A stretch of 64,000 nucleotides of DNA. Origin: Sinorhizobium shofinae. GTDB lineage: Bacteria; Pseudomonadota; Alphaproteobacteria; Rhizobiales; Rhizobiaceae. The first letter of the stretch is position 1. Each line of letters opens with the position of its first letter. A model generated the notes under the pieces. The model was not told the origin of the DNA. It saw only the letters and a program-made list of their open reading frames with translations, and ran no database searches. Positions 29,704-40,577 of this stretch are shown in pieces. Location of the stretch: NCBI GenBank assembly GCA_001704765.1, contig MBFK01000093.1:63955-127954 (forward strand), written 5' to 3'. A program made the translations under genes and the position numbers.

Positions 29704-30969
29704 ATGAGACGTGTCGTTATCACCGGTACCGGCATGGTATCTCCTTTGGGTTGCGGAACCGAGGTTAGCTGGTCGCGTCTTCTTGCCGGCGGCAACGCGG
29801 CTCGCAAGGTTACCGAGTTCGAGGTCGAGGACCTCCCCGCCAAGATCGCCTGCCGCATCCCTTTCGGTGACGGTTCCGACGGTACCTTCAATGCCGACGA
29901 CTGGATGGAGCCCAAGGAACAGCGCAAGGTCGACCCCTTCATAGTCTATGCGATGGCCGCCGCCGACATGGCACTGGCGGACGCTGGCTGGAAGCCAGAA
30001 AGCGACGAGGATCAGATTGCGACCGGCGCGCTGATCGGCTCCGGCATCGGCGGCCTCGAAGGGATCGTCGAGGGCGGCTATACGCTGCGCGACAAGGGCC
30101 CACGCCGGCTTTCCCCCTTCTTCATCCCCGGCCGCCTGATCAATCTTGCCTCCGGCCAGGTTTCCATCCGTCACAAGTTGCGCGGTCCGAACCATTCGGT
30201 GGTCACGGCCTGTTCCACCGGCGCACACGCGATCGGCGACGCAAGCCGCCTGATCGCGCTTGGTGACGCCGACGTGATGGTGGCGGGCGGAACCGAATCG
30301 CCGATCTGCCGCATTTCGCTGGCGGGCTTTGCCGCCTGCAAGGCACTTTCGACGCAGCACAATGACAATCCGGAAAAGGCATCGCGCCCCTATGATGCCG
30401 ATCGCGACGGCTTCGTCATGGGCGAGGGTGCCGGCATCGTCATCCTTGAGGAACTTGAGCACGCCAAGGCGCGCGGCGCCAGGATCTATGCCGAAGTGGT
30501 CGGCTACGGCCTTTCCGGCGACGCCTTCCACATCACCGCTCCGTCGGAAGACGGCGATGGCGCCTACCGTTGCATGCAGATGGCGCTGAAGCGCGCGGGC
30601 CTGACAGCCGCCGACGTCGACTACATCAACGCGCACGGCACATCCACCATGGCCGATACGATCGAGCTCGGCGCGGTCGAGCGGCTGGTCGGCGACAGCG
30701 CTTCGAAGATCTCGATGTCTTCGACGAAATCGGCGATCGGCCATCTGCTCGGGGCTGCAGGCGCGGTCGAGGCCATTTTCTCGGCACTGGCGATTCGCGA
30801 CAACGTTGCTCCGCCGACCCTCAATCTCGACAATCCGTCTGTAGAGACGAAGATCGATCTGGTGCCGCACGTAGCCCGCAAGCGCGAGATCAATGTCGCC
30901 CTGTCGAATTCCTTCGGTTTCGGCGGCACCAATGCATCGCTGGTGCTGCGCCGCTACAAGGGCGATTGA
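29704..30969 (+). CDS. fabF: 3-oxoacyl-ACP synthase II
   Basis: 421-residue condensing enzyme that extends acyl-ACP with malonyl-ACP. Active-site Cys170 in VTACSTGAHAI and the two histidine motifs NAHGTSTMADTIE and KSAIGHLLGAAG form the Cys-His-His triad. The C-terminal NSFGFGGTNASL is typical. ATG 29704 gives the normal start. Part of the fab cluster. Confidence 0.96.
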   Translation: MRRVVITGTGMVSPLGCGTEVSWSRLLAGGNAARKVTEFEVEDLPAKIACRIPFGDGSDGTFNADDWMEPKEQRKVDPFIVYAMAAADMALADAGWKPESDEDQIATGALIGSGIGGLEGIVEGGYTLRDKGPRRLSPFFIPGRLINLASGQVSIRHKLRGPNHSVVTACSTGAHAIGDASRLIALGDADVMVAGGTESPICRISLAGFAACKALSTQHNDNPEKASRPYDADRDGFVMGEGAGIVILEELEHAKARGARIYAEVVGYGLSGDAFHITAPSEDGDGAYRCMQMALKRAGLTAADVDYINAHGTSTMADTIELGAVERLVGDSASKISMSSTKSAIGHLLGAAGAVEAIFSALAIRDNVAPPTLNLDNPSVETKIDLVPHVARKREINVALSNSFGFGGTNASLVLRRYKGD

Positions 30970-30990
30970 TGCCGTCGGATCGGCTCCGGT

Positions 30991-31026
30991 AGCGTAAGCG
31001 GAATAACCGCTCACGCTTTCCTTTAT
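30991..31026 (+). terminator. Terminator after fabF
   Basis: 11-bp stem with one mismatch (AGCGTAAGCGG / CCGCTCACGCT), 5-base loop, followed by TTCCTTTAT. It lies 21 bases after the fabF stop and separates the fab genes from mltG. Confidence 0.7.
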
Positions 31027-31260
31027 CGCATCGGAGCTTGATCCCGCTTTTTGCCGCAATGCTCGCTACAAGCTGTCGACGGGAGATGCCGTGTCGGCAT
31101 CGCCCCGATTGGCTATGTTCGCGCAAGGCACATCTGGCAATTGTAGAACACCTATTGCTACGGACACATTCGTGCACGTTTACGCTTGCCGTCGGTCTAA
31201 GCCGAAACCCGCACCGGCGACAGCTCGATTGAATTTGCGAGTTTCGGATTCGGGATAATC

Positions 31261-32448
31261 GTGAGCGACTCAAACGATAACAGCGCGGCACAGTTCGGCC
31301 GCAATGAAACCGGGAGCAATGGGCCGATCATTCCGAAATCGGCAAGCGAGGCGCTGAGACCGGAGCGGCTACCGGAGCCGCCCAAGCGTTCTCGAAAGGC
31401 CCGCAGCCAGGTCGTCATCTTCCTCAACTTCCTGATGACGGTGGTCGTCTTCGTGGCGCTGGCGGCGGCGGGAGCCGTCTACTACGCGATGCATGAATAC
31501 GAGAAATCCGGGCCCTTGGAGGCGAACAGGAACTTCATCGTTCGCAGTGGAGCCGGCATCATTCAAATTGCCGACGACCTGGAACGCAACAACATCATCA
31601 CCGACGGCCGCGTGTTCCGCTTCGTCTCCGAAGCCTATCTCGACAACGAAACGCTGAAGGCCGGCGAATACGAGATCAAGGCACACGCGTCGATGCAGGA
31701 GATCATGGAACTCCTGAAATCCGGCAAGTCGATCCTTTATGCCGTGTCTCTTCCGGAAGGGCTGACCGTAAAGCAGATGTTCCACAAGCTTGCGGATGAC
31801 CCGGTGCTCATCGGCGATCTGCCGAAGGAACTGCCGGACGAAGGCTCGCTGAAGCCGGACACTTACAAATTCACACGCGGCACCAAGCGGGCCGAAATCG
31901 TCCAGCAGATGGTTGCGTCGCAGAAGGCGCTGGTCGAGCAGATCTGGGAAAAGCGTGATCCGGAACTGCCGGTCACGTCGGTCGAAGAGTTCGTCACGCT
32001 CGCCTCTATCGTCGAGAAGGAGACGGGCCGCGCAGACGAGCGGCCCCGAGTGGCGTCCGTGTTCATCAACCGGCTGGAAAAGGGCATGCGCCTGCAGTCC
32101 GATCCAACGATCATCTACGGCATCTTCGGCGGGGAGGGCAAACCAGCCGACCGGACGATCCTGAAGTCGGACCTCGAAAAGGAAACGCCTTACAACACCT
32201 ATCTCATCAAGGGGCTGCCGCCGACACCGATCGCAAATCCGGGCAGGGCGGCGCTGGAAGCGGTGGCCAATCCTTCGCGCACGCCCGAGCTCTATTTCGT
32301 CGCCGACGGGACCGGCGGGCACGTCTTTGCCGCGACGCTCGAAGAGCACAATGCGAATGTGCGGCGGTGGCGGAAGCTCGAAGCCGAAAAGGCGGCCGAG
32401 GCGGCAAAGGCGGCTGAGGACGCGGCCACGGTGCCCGAGGCGCAGTAA
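31261..32448 (+). CDS. mltG: Endolytic transglycosylase MltG
   Basis: 395-residue inner-membrane protein that cuts nascent glycan strands and so sets peptidoglycan chain length. It has a Pro/Ser-rich cytoplasmic N-terminus, one membrane segment (about 55-78), a LysM-like subdomain, and the YceG catalytic domain with the Glu of SIVEKETG (about residue 252). The C-terminal tail is Ala/Glu-rich. The start is GTG 31261 with a weak ribosome binding site. The fab-mltG-yicC-gmk order is common in alphaproteobacteria. Confidence 0.92.
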   Translation: MSDSNDNSAAQFGRNETGSNGPIIPKSASEALRPERLPEPPKRSRKARSQVVIFLNFLMTVVVFVALAAAGAVYYAMHEYEKSGPLEANRNFIVRSGAGIIQIADDLERNNIITDGRVFRFVSEAYLDNETLKAGEYEIKAHASMQEIMELLKSGKSILYAVSLPEGLTVKQMFHKLADDPVLIGDLPKELPDEGSLKPDTYKFTRGTKRAEIVQQMVASQKALVEQIWEKRDPELPVTSVEEFVTLASIVEKETGRADERPRVASVFINRLEKGMRLQSDPTIIYGIFGGEGKPADRTILKSDLEKETPYNTYLIKGLPPTPIANPGRAALEAVANPSRTPELYFVADGTGGHVFAATLEEHNANVRRWRKLEAEKAAEAAKAAEDAATVPEAQ

Positions 32449-32550
32449 AGACAGGCTGCATTGTGGACGATTGGCGGACGGCGCGGATATCCCTTGCGGG
32501 ATGCCGCGCCGTCGCCCTATTGCTTCTGCAGCAACCGAATGGAGGAAACC

Positions 32551-33438
32551 ATGCCGCTCCAATCGATGACCGGCTTTGCCAGGAGAGAGGGGAGCAGCGG
32601 CCGCTATCGCTGGGCCTGGGAATTGCGCTCGGTCAACGGAAAGGGGCTCGATGTGCGGCTGCGCCTGCCGCAGGGACTGGAACGTTTCGAGCCCGACTGT
32701 CGGCGCCTTGCTCCGCAGTATTTCTCTCGCGGCAATCTGCAGATCGCCCTGTCGATCAGCGGTGGCGAGACGGCCGTCGAAGCCGTCGTCAATCGGGGTG
32801 CCTTGGATGCCGTCCTGAAGCTGCGCGAGCAACTGGGCGATCTCGTCGACTCGGCGCCGCTGAGGTTCGATACGCTTCTGTCGCTCCGCGGCATTATCGA
32901 TTTCCGCGAGCCGGAGGAAAGCGAGAGCGAGCGCGCAGCGCGCGATGCGGACATCGTCGAGGGGCTTGAAGTCTCGCTCGCAGACCTCAAGGCCATGCGC
33001 GAGGACGAGGGGGCTACGCTCGCCCAGGTCCTGCTTGCGCAGGTGGACCGCATAGAAGAACTGACCGTGACGGTGGAGAACGACCCGTCACGCAGCACTT
33101 CCGCAATTGCCGCAAGGTTGGCACAGCAGATTGCGCTGATCATGGACAGCGCGTCTTCCATCGACCGCGAAAGGCTGCATGCCGAGGTCGCGCTGCTCGC
33201 GACCAAGGCGGACCTCAGGGAAGAGATCGACCGGCTCCGTTCGCACATTGCCGCCGCTCGCGAGCTTTTGACGAAAGGCGGTCCGGTTGGACGCAAGCTC
33301 GATTTCCTTGCGCAGGAATTTAACCGGGAATCGAATACGATCTGCTCGAAGTCGAACGCCGCCGCCGTCTCGGCCGCGGGCATCGAATTGAAAGTTGTGA
33401 TCGACCAGTTCCGCGAACAGGTTCAGAATCTGGAGTAA
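32551..33438 (+). CDS. yicC: YicC family endoribonuclease
   Basis: 295 residues. MTGFARRE at the N-terminus and the C-terminal REEIDRLRSHIAAARELL, GRKLDFLAQEFNRESNTICSK signatures define the YicC family, shown in E. coli to be an endoribonuclease. ATG 32551 follows GGAGG; the longer frame to 32461 is not needed. It sits three bases upstream of gmk, a pairing conserved across many bacteria. Confidence 0.93.
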   Translation: MPLQSMTGFARREGSSGRYRWAWELRSVNGKGLDVRLRLPQGLERFEPDCRRLAPQYFSRGNLQIALSISGGETAVEAVVNRGALDAVLKLREQLGDLVDSAPLRFDTLLSLRGIIDFREPEESESERAARDADIVEGLEVSLADLKAMREDEGATLAQVLLAQVDRIEELTVTVENDPSRSTSAIAARLAQQIALIMDSASSIDRERLHAEVALLATKADLREEIDRLRSHIAAARELLTKGGPVGRKLDFLAQEFNRESNTICSKSNAAAVSAAGIELKVVIDQFREQVQNLE

Positions 33439-33441
33439 GAC

Positions 33442-34101
33442 ATGAAACCGGCGACTGCTTCGCCCATCAGGATCGCCCGTCGCGGATTGATGCTTGTGAT
33501 CTCTTCGCCCTCGGGTGCCGGAAAATCGACGATCGCGCGCAATCTCTTGCGGGATGATCCGGAACTGAGCATTTCGGTGAGTGTAACAACGCGCCAGCGG
33601 CGGCACAGCGAAATCGAGGGCCAGCATTATTACTTTAAGACCGTCCGCGAATTCGAAGCCTTGAGGGCGACGGAATCGCTTCTCGAATGGGCCGAGGTGC
33701 ACGGCAACTTTTACGGAACACCGCGCGACGCCGTCGAGGCCGCGATGGCCGATGGGCGCGACATGCTCTTCGATATCGATTGGCAAGGTGCGCAGCAATT
33801 GCAGGAAAAGATGGCGGGCGACGTTGTGTCGATCTTCATTCTGCCGCCGTCCATGGCCGAACTGCAGTCACGCCTGCATCGGCGTGCCGAGGACACCGAG
33901 GAAGTGATAGCGACGCGGCTTGCCAATTCACGCGCGGAGATCGAGCACTGGCGGGAATACGACTATATCGTCGTCAATGACGATCTGGACCGCGCCTTCT
34001 CTTCAGTCCGCTCGATCATCGAAGCGGAGCGCCTGCGCCGCGACCGGCGCCCCGGCCTGTTCGAATTCGTCAACGGGCTTCTGACGGAAAACCCCTTCTA
34101 A
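33442..34101 (+). CDS. gmk: Guanylate kinase
   Basis: 219 residues; phosphorylates GMP to GDP. P-loop SPSGAGKST (22-30), the GMP-binding [11 protein letters not shown] and HYYF segment, and the lid region are all visible. Start at ATG 33442 behind GGAGTAAG. The short linker to yicC suggests co-transcription. Confidence 0.96.
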   Translation: MKPATASPIRIARRGLMLVISSPSGAGKSTIARNLLRDDPELSISVSVTTRQRRHSEIEGQHYYFKTVREFEALRATESLLEWAEVHGNFYGTPRDAVEAAMADGRDMLFDIDWQGAQQLQEKMAGDVVSIFILPPSMAELQSRLHRRAEDTEEVIATRLANSRAEIEHWREYDYIVVNDDLDRAFSSVRSIIEAERLRRDRRPGLFEFVNGLLTENPF

Positions 34102-34151
34102 GGCAGGGTATCTCTCCACCGGCACCAGATCGTAGGTGCCTCTCCACCCGT

Positions 34152-34976
34152 TCAAAGGCAATTCGCCAGGCGGCAGAACTCTTCCACAGTCAGCGTCTCG
34201 GCCCGCCGTTGCGGATCGATGCCCGCCTTGCCGAGCAGCGCTTCGCCCCCGAGCGGCTTGAGGCTTTGGCGCAGCATCTTGCGGCGCTGGCCGAAGGCCG
34301 CCTGTGTCACTTTCTCGAGAGCGGATACGGCGCAGGGAATCGGCTTGTCGATCGGTTCGAGATGCACGACCGTGGAGGTGACTTTGGGAGGAGGGGTGAA
34401 GGCCTGCGGCGGCACCTCGAAGGCCAGGCGAGCCTTGGTCCGCCAGCCGCAGAGGACGCCAAGGCGGCCATAATGATCGTCGTCGGCGCCCGCCACGATC
34501 CGCAAGCCGACTTCCCGCTGGAACATCAGCGTCATCGACTGCCAGAAGGGCGGCCAGCGCTCAGGCAGCAGCCAATTGACGAGAAGCTGCGTGCCGACAT
34601 TGTAGGGCAGGTTGGCGATGATACGTACCGGACCCTCGGCGAGGGTTTGGAAATCGACCTTCAGGGCGTCGCCTTCGACGACATCGAGCCGGCCAGGATA
34701 ATGGGCGCTGATTTCGGCAAGCGCCGGCAGGCAGCGCGGGTCGCGTTCGATCGCCACGACCCTCTTGGCGCCGAGCGCCAGGATCGCGCGCGTCAACCCC
34801 CCGGGGCCTGGGCCGACTTCAATGACGGTGACGTCGTCGAGAGGGCCGGCCGTGCGCGCGATCTTCTGGGTGAGGTTGAGGTCGAGCAGGAAGTTCTGCC
34901 CGAGCGCTTTCTTTGCGTCCAGTCCGTGGCGTTGGATGACGTCGCGAAGTGGCGGCAGACCGTCGAGTGCTGCCAT
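34152..34976 (-). CDS. rsmA: 16S rRNA (adenine1518/1519-N6) dimethyltransferase
   Basis: 274 residues (KsgA). It dimethylates two adjacent adenines near the 3' end of 16S rRNA. N-terminal [17 protein letters not shown]-binding EVGPGPGG (53-60) and the catalytic [11 protein letters not shown] are all present. Its ATG shares one base with the pdxA stop (TGATG), so it is coupled to pdxA; loss of the methylation gives kasugamycin resistance in other bacteria. Confidence 0.96.
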   Translation of the reverse strand: MAALDGLPPLRDVIQRHGLDAKKALGQNFLLDLNLTQKIARTAGPLDDVTVIEVGPGPGGLTRAILALGAKRVVAIERDPRCLPALAEISAHYPGRLDVVEGDALKVDFQTLAEGPVRIIANLPYNVGTQLLVNWLLPERWPPFWQSMTLMFQREVGLRIVAGADDDHYGRLGVLCGWRTKARLAFEVPPQAFTPPPKVTSTVVHLEPIDKPIPCAVSALEKVTQAAFGQRRKMLRQSLKPLGGEALLGKAGIDPQRRAETLTVEEFCRLANCL

Positions 34977-36004
34977 CAGCCCTGCGCCTTCCCGGTATTG
35001 GCCGCAAGTTCCGCGGCAAGCCGCAGCGCCGCCTGCAGGCTGTCCTCGCGGGCAATTCGCTTGCCGGCAATTGCGAAGGCGGTGCCGTGGTCCGGCGAGG
35101 TTCTGATGAATGGTAGGCCAAGCGTCACATTGACACTCTCATCGAAGCCGAGCGCCTTGGCCGGGATCAAGGCCTGATCGTGATACATGCAGATCGCGAC
35201 GTCGTAGGTTTCCCTTGCCCGATCGTGGAACATGGTATCGGCCGGAAGCGGTCCCACGACGTCCAGACCTTCAGCGCGAAGCCGGTCGATGACCGGGCGG
35301 ATGATCGCATCGTCCTCGAGACCGAGCGCACCCCCTTCGCCGGCATGCGGGTTGAGACCGGCAATGGCAAGACGCGGCGCCTCCAGGCCGAAGCGCCTCT
35401 GCAGATCGGCAGCGGTTATCGCACAGGTTCGGTAGATCAGATCCGGCGTCAGCGCTGCGGGAACATCCTTGAGCGGAATATGGATCGTCACGGGAACGGC
35501 GCGCAGCTTCGGTCCCGCCAGCATCATCACCGGCATGATGGAGGTCCCAGTCGCCTTCTCCGCCAGATCGGCGAGATATTCCGTATGGCCGGGGAAACGA
35601 AAACCCGCCTCGTAAAGCACGGCTTTGGCAATGGGATTGGTTGTCACGGCCGAGGCTTCACTGGCCATGACGAGCCGGACAGCAGTATCGATCGCACCGG
35701 TGACGGCGGCGGCATTCTCCGCGTTCGGCTGACCGGCGACAACGGGAACGGGACAACGGATCGGCAAGACCGGCAGGGCGTTCGCGAAGATGGCAGCTGC
35801 GTTGAGACAATCGGTCTCCTCGATCCGCACGGATTGCCCGAGTGCTTTGGCGCGTGCCGATAGCACCGAAGGGTCGCCAATGAAGAGGAAAGGCGCGGTC
35901 GCCTGCGCCTCCCGCCTTGCCCAAACGGCAAGAGTGATGTCCGGGCCAATACCGGCCGGATCGCCCATCGTCAGGGCGATCGGCCTGCCGCTCGTCTCGC
36001 TCAT
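34976..36004 (-). CDS. pdxA: 4-hydroxythreonine-4-phosphate dehydrogenase
   Basis: 342 residues, an NAD-dependent enzyme of pyridoxal phosphate synthesis. [12 protein letters not shown] near the N-terminus, the metal-binding His in [13 protein letters not shown], and [25 protein letters not shown] and GTAFAIAG further on are family signatures. It lies between the SurA-like gene and rsmA, the order found in E. coli and many other proteobacteria. Confidence 0.96.
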   Translation of the reverse strand: MSETSGRPIALTMGDPAGIGPDITLAVWARREAQATAPFLFIGDPSVLSARAKALGQSVRIEETDCLNAAAIFANALPVLPIRCPVPVVAGQPNAENAAAVTGAIDTAVRLVMASEASAVTTNPIAKAVLYEAGFRFPGHTEYLADLAEKATGTSIMPVMMLAGPKLRAVPVTIHIPLKDVPAALTPDLIYRTCAITAADLQRRFGLEAPRLAIAGLNPHAGEGGALGLEDDAIIRPVIDRLRAEGLDVVGPLPADTMFHDRARETYDVAICMYHDQALIPAKALGFDESVNVTLGLPFIRTSPDHGTAFAIAGKRIAREDSLQAALRLAAELAANTGKAQG

Positions 36005-36015
36005 GACAGCCCGTA

Positions 36016-36954
36016 TTATTTGTTGACGATCTGCGCCTTGGCGCGCAGTTCTTCGAGATATTTCTCGCTGTTCGGATCTTCGCCGCCGGCTTTCTTCTTG
36101 CCGATATCCTCGGCGCGGAAGACAATTTCGGCGGCGGCGTCGTCATTGACCTGGCGCTTCTTGCAGATTGCCAGATACTCGACGCCCTTTTCGGTGACGC
36201 GCGTGCCGGTCGTCATGCCGTCCCCGGCCTTTTCGACGAGCGGCTTCCAATCCTCCGGCAATTGCTGGGCAAGAACGCGGCCGAGACTGCGGATCGACAC
36301 GTCGCGGTAGTTCGCCGCAAAGACCTTTGACGTTTCGCAGCCCGGGAACTTCGAGCGCGAGGCATTGGCTTCGGCCTGCCGTTTCGCGGTGATCGCGCCG
36401 CGCTTCGACTCCGGGATGACGAAGATGACCTGCTGCAGGAAGTACTCCGTCGTGACCGGCTTATCGCCGCCGCCTTCCATCATGCGCTTGACCAGGTCGC
36501 CGCCGGATAGGCGGCTGGCGCTGCCGTAGCGGAAGTTGACGACCCGCGGCCAGCTCATCTGTACCGCGATATACTGCTTGAAGTGCTCGACCCCGACGCC
36601 GGATTGCTCGAGGATCTTGCCGAGCTGCTCGGTCGAAAGCTTGTTGCCAGCGGCAAAGCGCGCAAAGGCGGCATCGACCTCCTGGGTGCTCACCGATTGC
36701 TGGACCCGTGCGATCTCGGCCCGCTTCAGGACCTCGTCGACAAGCTGCTGCTTCGCTTCCGCCGCACCGCCCCCTTGGCGCTGCAGGCGAAGGAACGCTA
36801 CGCGTTTGGCGATATCACCCGAGGTGATAACGACATTGTTGACGATCACCTTCACACCGCTCGCAGCCTCAACGGCCGCACCCGAAGCAATGCTCAGCAC
36901 ACCGGCGACCGCCAGCGCGGAGAGCGCCCTCACGATCGAGATTTTCCCGCCCAT
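36016..36954 (-). CDS. SurA-like periplasmic chaperone
   Basis: 312 residues. A signal peptide ([19 protein letters not shown]) precedes a SurA-type N-terminal domain ([21 protein letters not shown] is typical). A C-terminal region follows that resembles a weak parvulin domain but lacks a clear active-site pattern. Of three consecutive ATG codons the third (36954) is best spaced from AGGGA. It lies directly downstream of lptD, where surA is found in gammaproteobacteria, so a role in outer membrane protein folding is likely. Confidence 0.85.
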   Translation of the reverse strand: MGGKISIVRALSALAVAGVLSIASGAAVEAASGVKVIVNNVVITSGDIAKRVAFLRLQRQGGGAAEAKQQLVDEVLKRAEIARVQQSVSTQEVDAAFARFAAGNKLSTEQLGKILEQSGVGVEHFKQYIAVQMSWPRVVNFRYGSASRLSGGDLVKRMMEGGGDKPVTTEYFLQQVIFVIPESKRGAITAKRQAEANASRSKFPGCETSKVFAANYRDVSIRSLGRVLAQQLPEDWKPLVEKAGDGMTTGTRVTEKGVEYLAICKKRQVNDDAAAEIVFRAEDIGKKKAGGEDPNSEKYLEELRAKAQIVNK

Positions 36955-37146
36955 CATCATTCCCTGCTCGTCTCGCGCCGATTGCTAGCAGCCGTTGCCA
37001 TAGCCTCAACCGTCGCCTTCCCAGTGTCAATTTGTGGGAAATGCATAATACATGCGGCCAAACGATGACAAGAGCGCATAATCAATCCATCGCGCCGCAA
37101 TCAGCGGCAACGAGGCGGCGCTCAAAAAAAGGAAGCGGGAAGCGTA

Positions 37147-39495
37147 TCAGAAGTAGTCCAGCTCTTCGAACCTGGTATCGCCCACATAGACGTCGCCCAG
37201 CGTCCGGAAGCTGATGCGGGCGCCGATCGACCAGTCGTTGGCCAGCGTACTGTCGGTATCACGCTCCTGCTTGTAGACGATCGAGAACAACGTGTCCTGA
37301 TCGTCATAGGTCAGTCCAAGGCCGTGGCGGGATACGACGCCGTCATTGATGTCATACGTCAATGCGCCGAACACCGACCAGTAGTCGTGGAACCGGTAGG
37401 CCGCGGCCGTCTGGATTTCATCCTGATCGGATTGCGAGCCGTAGAGCGGCTGTGCCTCAATCCGCGTATAGGTGAAGGCGGCCTGCCATGTCAGACCGAG
37501 ATAGCCGACCGTCGCGTCAGCGCGCCGCAGGCTGAAATCCTTCTCGTCCAGTCGTCCGGAGAGGCTCGCCATCAGGCCGGAAGGAGCGTCGACGCCAAAC
37601 ATTGCGACATAGTCGGACCGGTCGGTTTCCAGGCCGGAATCCGCGCCGGCCTTGACGAGATCGTCCGTCGCGAAGGAGTTGAGGCCGCCGAGGTGAAACG
37701 ATTGGCCGGCAATGGCACGCAGGCCGTAGCCGTTGTCGAAGCTTCCCGTATATCGCAAGCCGACATTGGCTCGTGTTCCACCTTCGATGCGGTCGAAGCC
37801 GGAGAACTTGTCACGATCGAAGAGGTTGGTGGCGTCGAAGACGAAGCTCTGGGCATCTTCGTTCGGCAGTGCGCCGGCATACTGTTCGTTCGGGCGCGCG
37901 TAGAGCTGCGCGATCGGCTCCAGCACGTGGCTGCTCGTTTCACCGGCGAAAAGGATCGGATAACGCGCCTCGAGACCTGCGGTGAGCATGCTCCGCGTCA
38001 CGGCATCGCTGCTCGTGAAATCGCCGGTGTAGCCGACGGGGTCGTCCACATTGATCCCCACAGCGTCGCCGCGCGCCGCAAGCAGCGGCGTCAGCGCGAG
38101 CCCGCCGGGTGCGATGAACGTCCGTTTCCATTCGAGCTCGCCGGTCAGCCGGTGAGAGCTGCCCTCGAGCCCGCGGAAGCGATCCACGCCGAACACCGTG
38201 GTATCCCGGTCGAGGCGGTTGCGCTTGACGTTCGTGAAGTTGATGTCGGCGTTGAGTTCCCCGCCCAGCACCGGCTCGGGCGCGGTGTAGGAATAGTCCA
38301 GGACCTGCGCGACTGGCTGCTGGTTTTCCGCGATGCTGTCCGGATCGGCATCCTGGATATCGAAATAGAAGGCGCGCAGGTCGAAATAATTGCGCTTGCC
38401 GAGGCCCGACAGATAGGCCTGGTTGACATAGGTCGTGCCGTCGAACGTCGAAAGGTCGTAGGTCTTGGCGAAGTTGTTGTCCGATTGGACAAGAACGTTC
38501 CAGCCGAAGGTCCAGCGCGGATTGATCTCGAACCGGCCCTTGGACGCCACCATGCCGCGTTCGGTCTCCTCTGCGTCGACCGTTCCAGGCGTGAACTGGT
38601 CCCTGTCCATCTGGCTGATGCCGGCCACGTTCAGCGTGTGCATGCCGTTGTGGAACCGCTGGCGGAACTCGCCCTCGAGCAGGAAGCCCTGGCGCGTCAA
38701 CCCGGTTGCGGTGACGGTCGCGTCCATATAGGGCGAGATCGCCCAATAATAGGGCACACCCACGCCCGCGCCGAGTTTCTGCGTGTAGCGGAACGTCGGG
38801 AACAGGAAGCCGCTCTTGCGCTTGACCGTGTGGTCGGGGATTTCCATCACCGGAATGTAGGCGATCGGTTTTCCGAAAAGCTCGAAGTAGGCGTGTTCAA
38901 GCCGAATCGTGTGGGTGCGGCCGTTCTGAATGACACGCTGCGCCTTGATGTGCCACAGCGAGCGGTGTTCCGGCTTGGTTGAGCAAGGTGTACAGGCGGT
39001 ATAGACGGCCTTGTTCAGGATGAACTCTTCGCCGTTGCGCCGTTCGCCGCTTTCGGCGGCGAGCCGGGTCAGGTCCGTTGTCTCGATCCGCAACGCTTCG
39101 ACGAAACCGTTGCCGAAATCGTCGGTGACATCCATCTTGTCGGCGTAGATGACATTGCCGCCGGGCTCGATCAGCTGGACTTCCCCAGTCGCAAGGATAC
39201 GGCCGCTCTTTTGATTGTATTCGACCTGGCGGGCCACCATTTTGTAGCCGCCATACTCGATCTGCACGTTGCCGCGCACGGTGACGATTTCCGTGTCTCG
39301 GTTGTAGACCAGTTCGTTGGCGGTCAGCAGCAGTTTTGCGTCAGCCGGGATGTTCGGCTGCAGCTCATCGATTCGCGTAGACGTGTCCTGCGCCATGGCC
39401 GGCGCATGCATTCCGATGGCAAGCGCATGCAGCGCCACCCCTGCAAGGAGGGCGGCGTTGATAAGCTTCATAGGTCCGCGGTTGCCTGCCGCCAC
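37147..39495 (-). CDS. lptD: LPS assembly protein LptD
   Basis: 782 residues; the outer membrane barrel that, with LptE, inserts lipopolysaccharide into the outer leaflet. A signal peptide ends near AMAQD, then an OstA jellyroll domain (NELVYNRDTEIVTVRGNVQIEYGG) and a long C-terminal beta-barrel follow. A cysteine pair (TACTPCS) is present. The GTG start at 39495 is supported by AGGAGG seven bases upstream and by overlap with the lptG stop; ATG 39471 is an alternative that keeps the same signal peptide core. Confidence 0.93.
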   Translation of the reverse strand: MAAGNRGPMKLINAALLAGVALHALAIGMHAPAMAQDTSTRIDELQPNIPADAKLLLTANELVYNRDTEIVTVRGNVQIEYGGYKMVARQVEYNQKSGRILATGEVQLIEPGGNVIYADKMDVTDDFGNGFVEALRIETTDLTRLAAESGERRNGEEFILNKAVYTACTPCSTKPEHRSLWHIKAQRVIQNGRTHTIRLEHAYFELFGKPIAYIPVMEIPDHTVKRKSGFLFPTFRYTQKLGAGVGVPYYWAISPYMDATVTATGLTRQGFLLEGEFRQRFHNGMHTLNVAGISQMDRDQFTPGTVDAEETERGMVASKGRFEINPRWTFGWNVLVQSDNNFAKTYDLSTFDGTTYVNQAYLSGLGKRNYFDLRAFYFDIQDADPDSIAENQQPVAQVLDYSYTAPEPVLGGELNADINFTNVKRNRLDRDTTVFGVDRFRGLEGSSHRLTGELEWKRTFIAPGGLALTPLLAARGDAVGINVDDPVGYTGDFTSSDAVTRSMLTAGLEARYPILFAGETSSHVLEPIAQLYARPNEQYAGALPNEDAQSFVFDATNLFDRDKFSGFDRIEGGTRANVGLRYTGSFDNGYGLRAIAGQSFHLGGLNSFATDDLVKAGADSGLETDRSDYVAMFGVDAPSGLMASLSGRLDEKDFSLRRADATVGYLGLTWQAAFTYTRIEAQPLYGSQSDQDEIQTAAAYRFHDYWSVFGALTYDINDGVVSRHGLGLTYDDQDTLFSIVYKQERDTDSTLANDWSIGARISFRTLGDVYVGDTRFEELDYF

Positions 39496-40577
39496 TAGCC
39501 ATCCTCCTGATGCAATAGAATCGTCGAGCCCAGCGCCATCGCTACAACAACTGGCAACCAGGCTGCAACGAACGGAGGCACAATACCGCTGCTCCCGAAT
39601 GCTTTGACAAGCACGGTGACGACATAAAGCACGAAGCCTGACAGGATTCCACCGAGAATTACGGAGCGCGATTGGTTGAACCGGCTAAATTTCAATGAGA
39701 CGCAAGCGGCGATCAGAGTCATCGCAACGAGAAGCAGAGGCAGCGACAAGAGCGAGTGTAGCTGGGTCTCCATGGCGTCGGTCGAGAAGCCGAAGGACCG
39801 GGCCACGTCGATTTTGCGCGGCAGGTCAAAAAACTGAATGGAATCAGCCTTCGCGAGGCGTTCCTGGACGAAATCGGCTTTCAGATTCGTGCGAAGTTGT
39901 ACCGTTTCCAGACGTCGGGGCAGGCGTCCGTTGCCAGTTTCGGTGACCCCGTTAAGGAGCCAGTAACCATCTTCGAGTTTCGCCGACTTCGCATCCTGCC
40001 TCAGGATGATCGTTCCCTGTGGATCAAAGTGGATGACGGTGACGTTGATGAGCTCCGTGCCGCCGTTCTGGACCGACCGGGCACCAATGATCGTGTCCGT
40101 CCCGTCATAGATCTGTCGCAGCCACGGAATCGAATTGGATTGCGCCGATCGCGAAGAGCCCCACTCCGCTTCCAGCGCTTCGGCTTTCTTTGTACCCCAG
40201 GCGGCAAGCGGGTTGAGCGCTATGACGGCGAGAACGCCGAAGAGAAACGCGCCCAGCACGAAGGGCCTGAGGAACTGCCACACGGAAATGCCGGCGGCCC
40301 GCGTGACGACCAGCTCGTAGCGCCGGTTGAGCGAGATCAGTGCCGCCATTGCAGAAAAGAGCGCCACGAAGGGCACCGTCTGTTGCAGGATCGTCGGGAT
40401 GCGGAACGTCGTCATCAGCAGCGCGCCGGTGACCGTGTAATGCGGCAAGGCCGACATACGGCTGGCGAGCTCACTGAAATCGATGATGAATACCAGCGCG
40501 AAGATGCCGACCAGAAACCAGAACGTCGTGAAGATGTATCGCTTGAAGAAATAGCGTCCGAGCGTGCTCAGGATCAT
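39495..40577 (-). CDS. lptG: LPS export permease LptG
   Basis: 360 residues, with six transmembrane segments split three and three around a periplasmic beta-jellyroll. N-terminus MILSTLGRYFFKRYIFTTFW is typical. With LptF and the LptB ATPase (not in this window) it extracts LPS from the inner membrane. ATG 40577 overlaps the lptF stop (ATGA). The open frame extends much further upstream, but that part is antisense-free noise over lptF. Confidence 0.94.
   Translation of the reverse strand: MILSTLGRYFFKRYIFTTFWFLVGIFALVFIIDFSELASRMSALPHYTVTGALLMTTFRIPTILQQTVPFVALFSAMAALISLNRRYELVVTRAAGISVWQFLRPFVLGAFLFGVLAVIALNPLAAWGTKKAEALEAEWGSSRSAQSNSIPWLRQIYDGTDTIIGARSVQNGGTELINVTVIHFDPQGTIILRQDAKSAKLEDGYWLLNGVTETGNGRLPRRLETVQLRTNLKADFVQERLAKADSIQFFDLPRKIDVARSFGFSTDAMETQLHSLLSLPLLLVAMTLIAACVSLKFSRFNQSRSVILGGILSGFVLYVVTVLVKAFGSSGIVPPFVAAWLPVVVAMALGSTILLHQEDG

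Noticed and set aside
34121..34140. Small GGCACC/GGTGCC hairpin between gmk and rsmA
   Set aside because: Six base pairs, 8-base loop and no T run; too weak for a terminator call.
37024..37029. TTGACA (minus strand) between lptD and the SurA-like gene
   Set aside because: The nearest CTATGG is 20 bases or more away, too far for a reliable call.
37324..38982. 552-residue plus-strand frame opposite lptD
   Set aside because: Antisense shadow of the lptD barrel; no family features.
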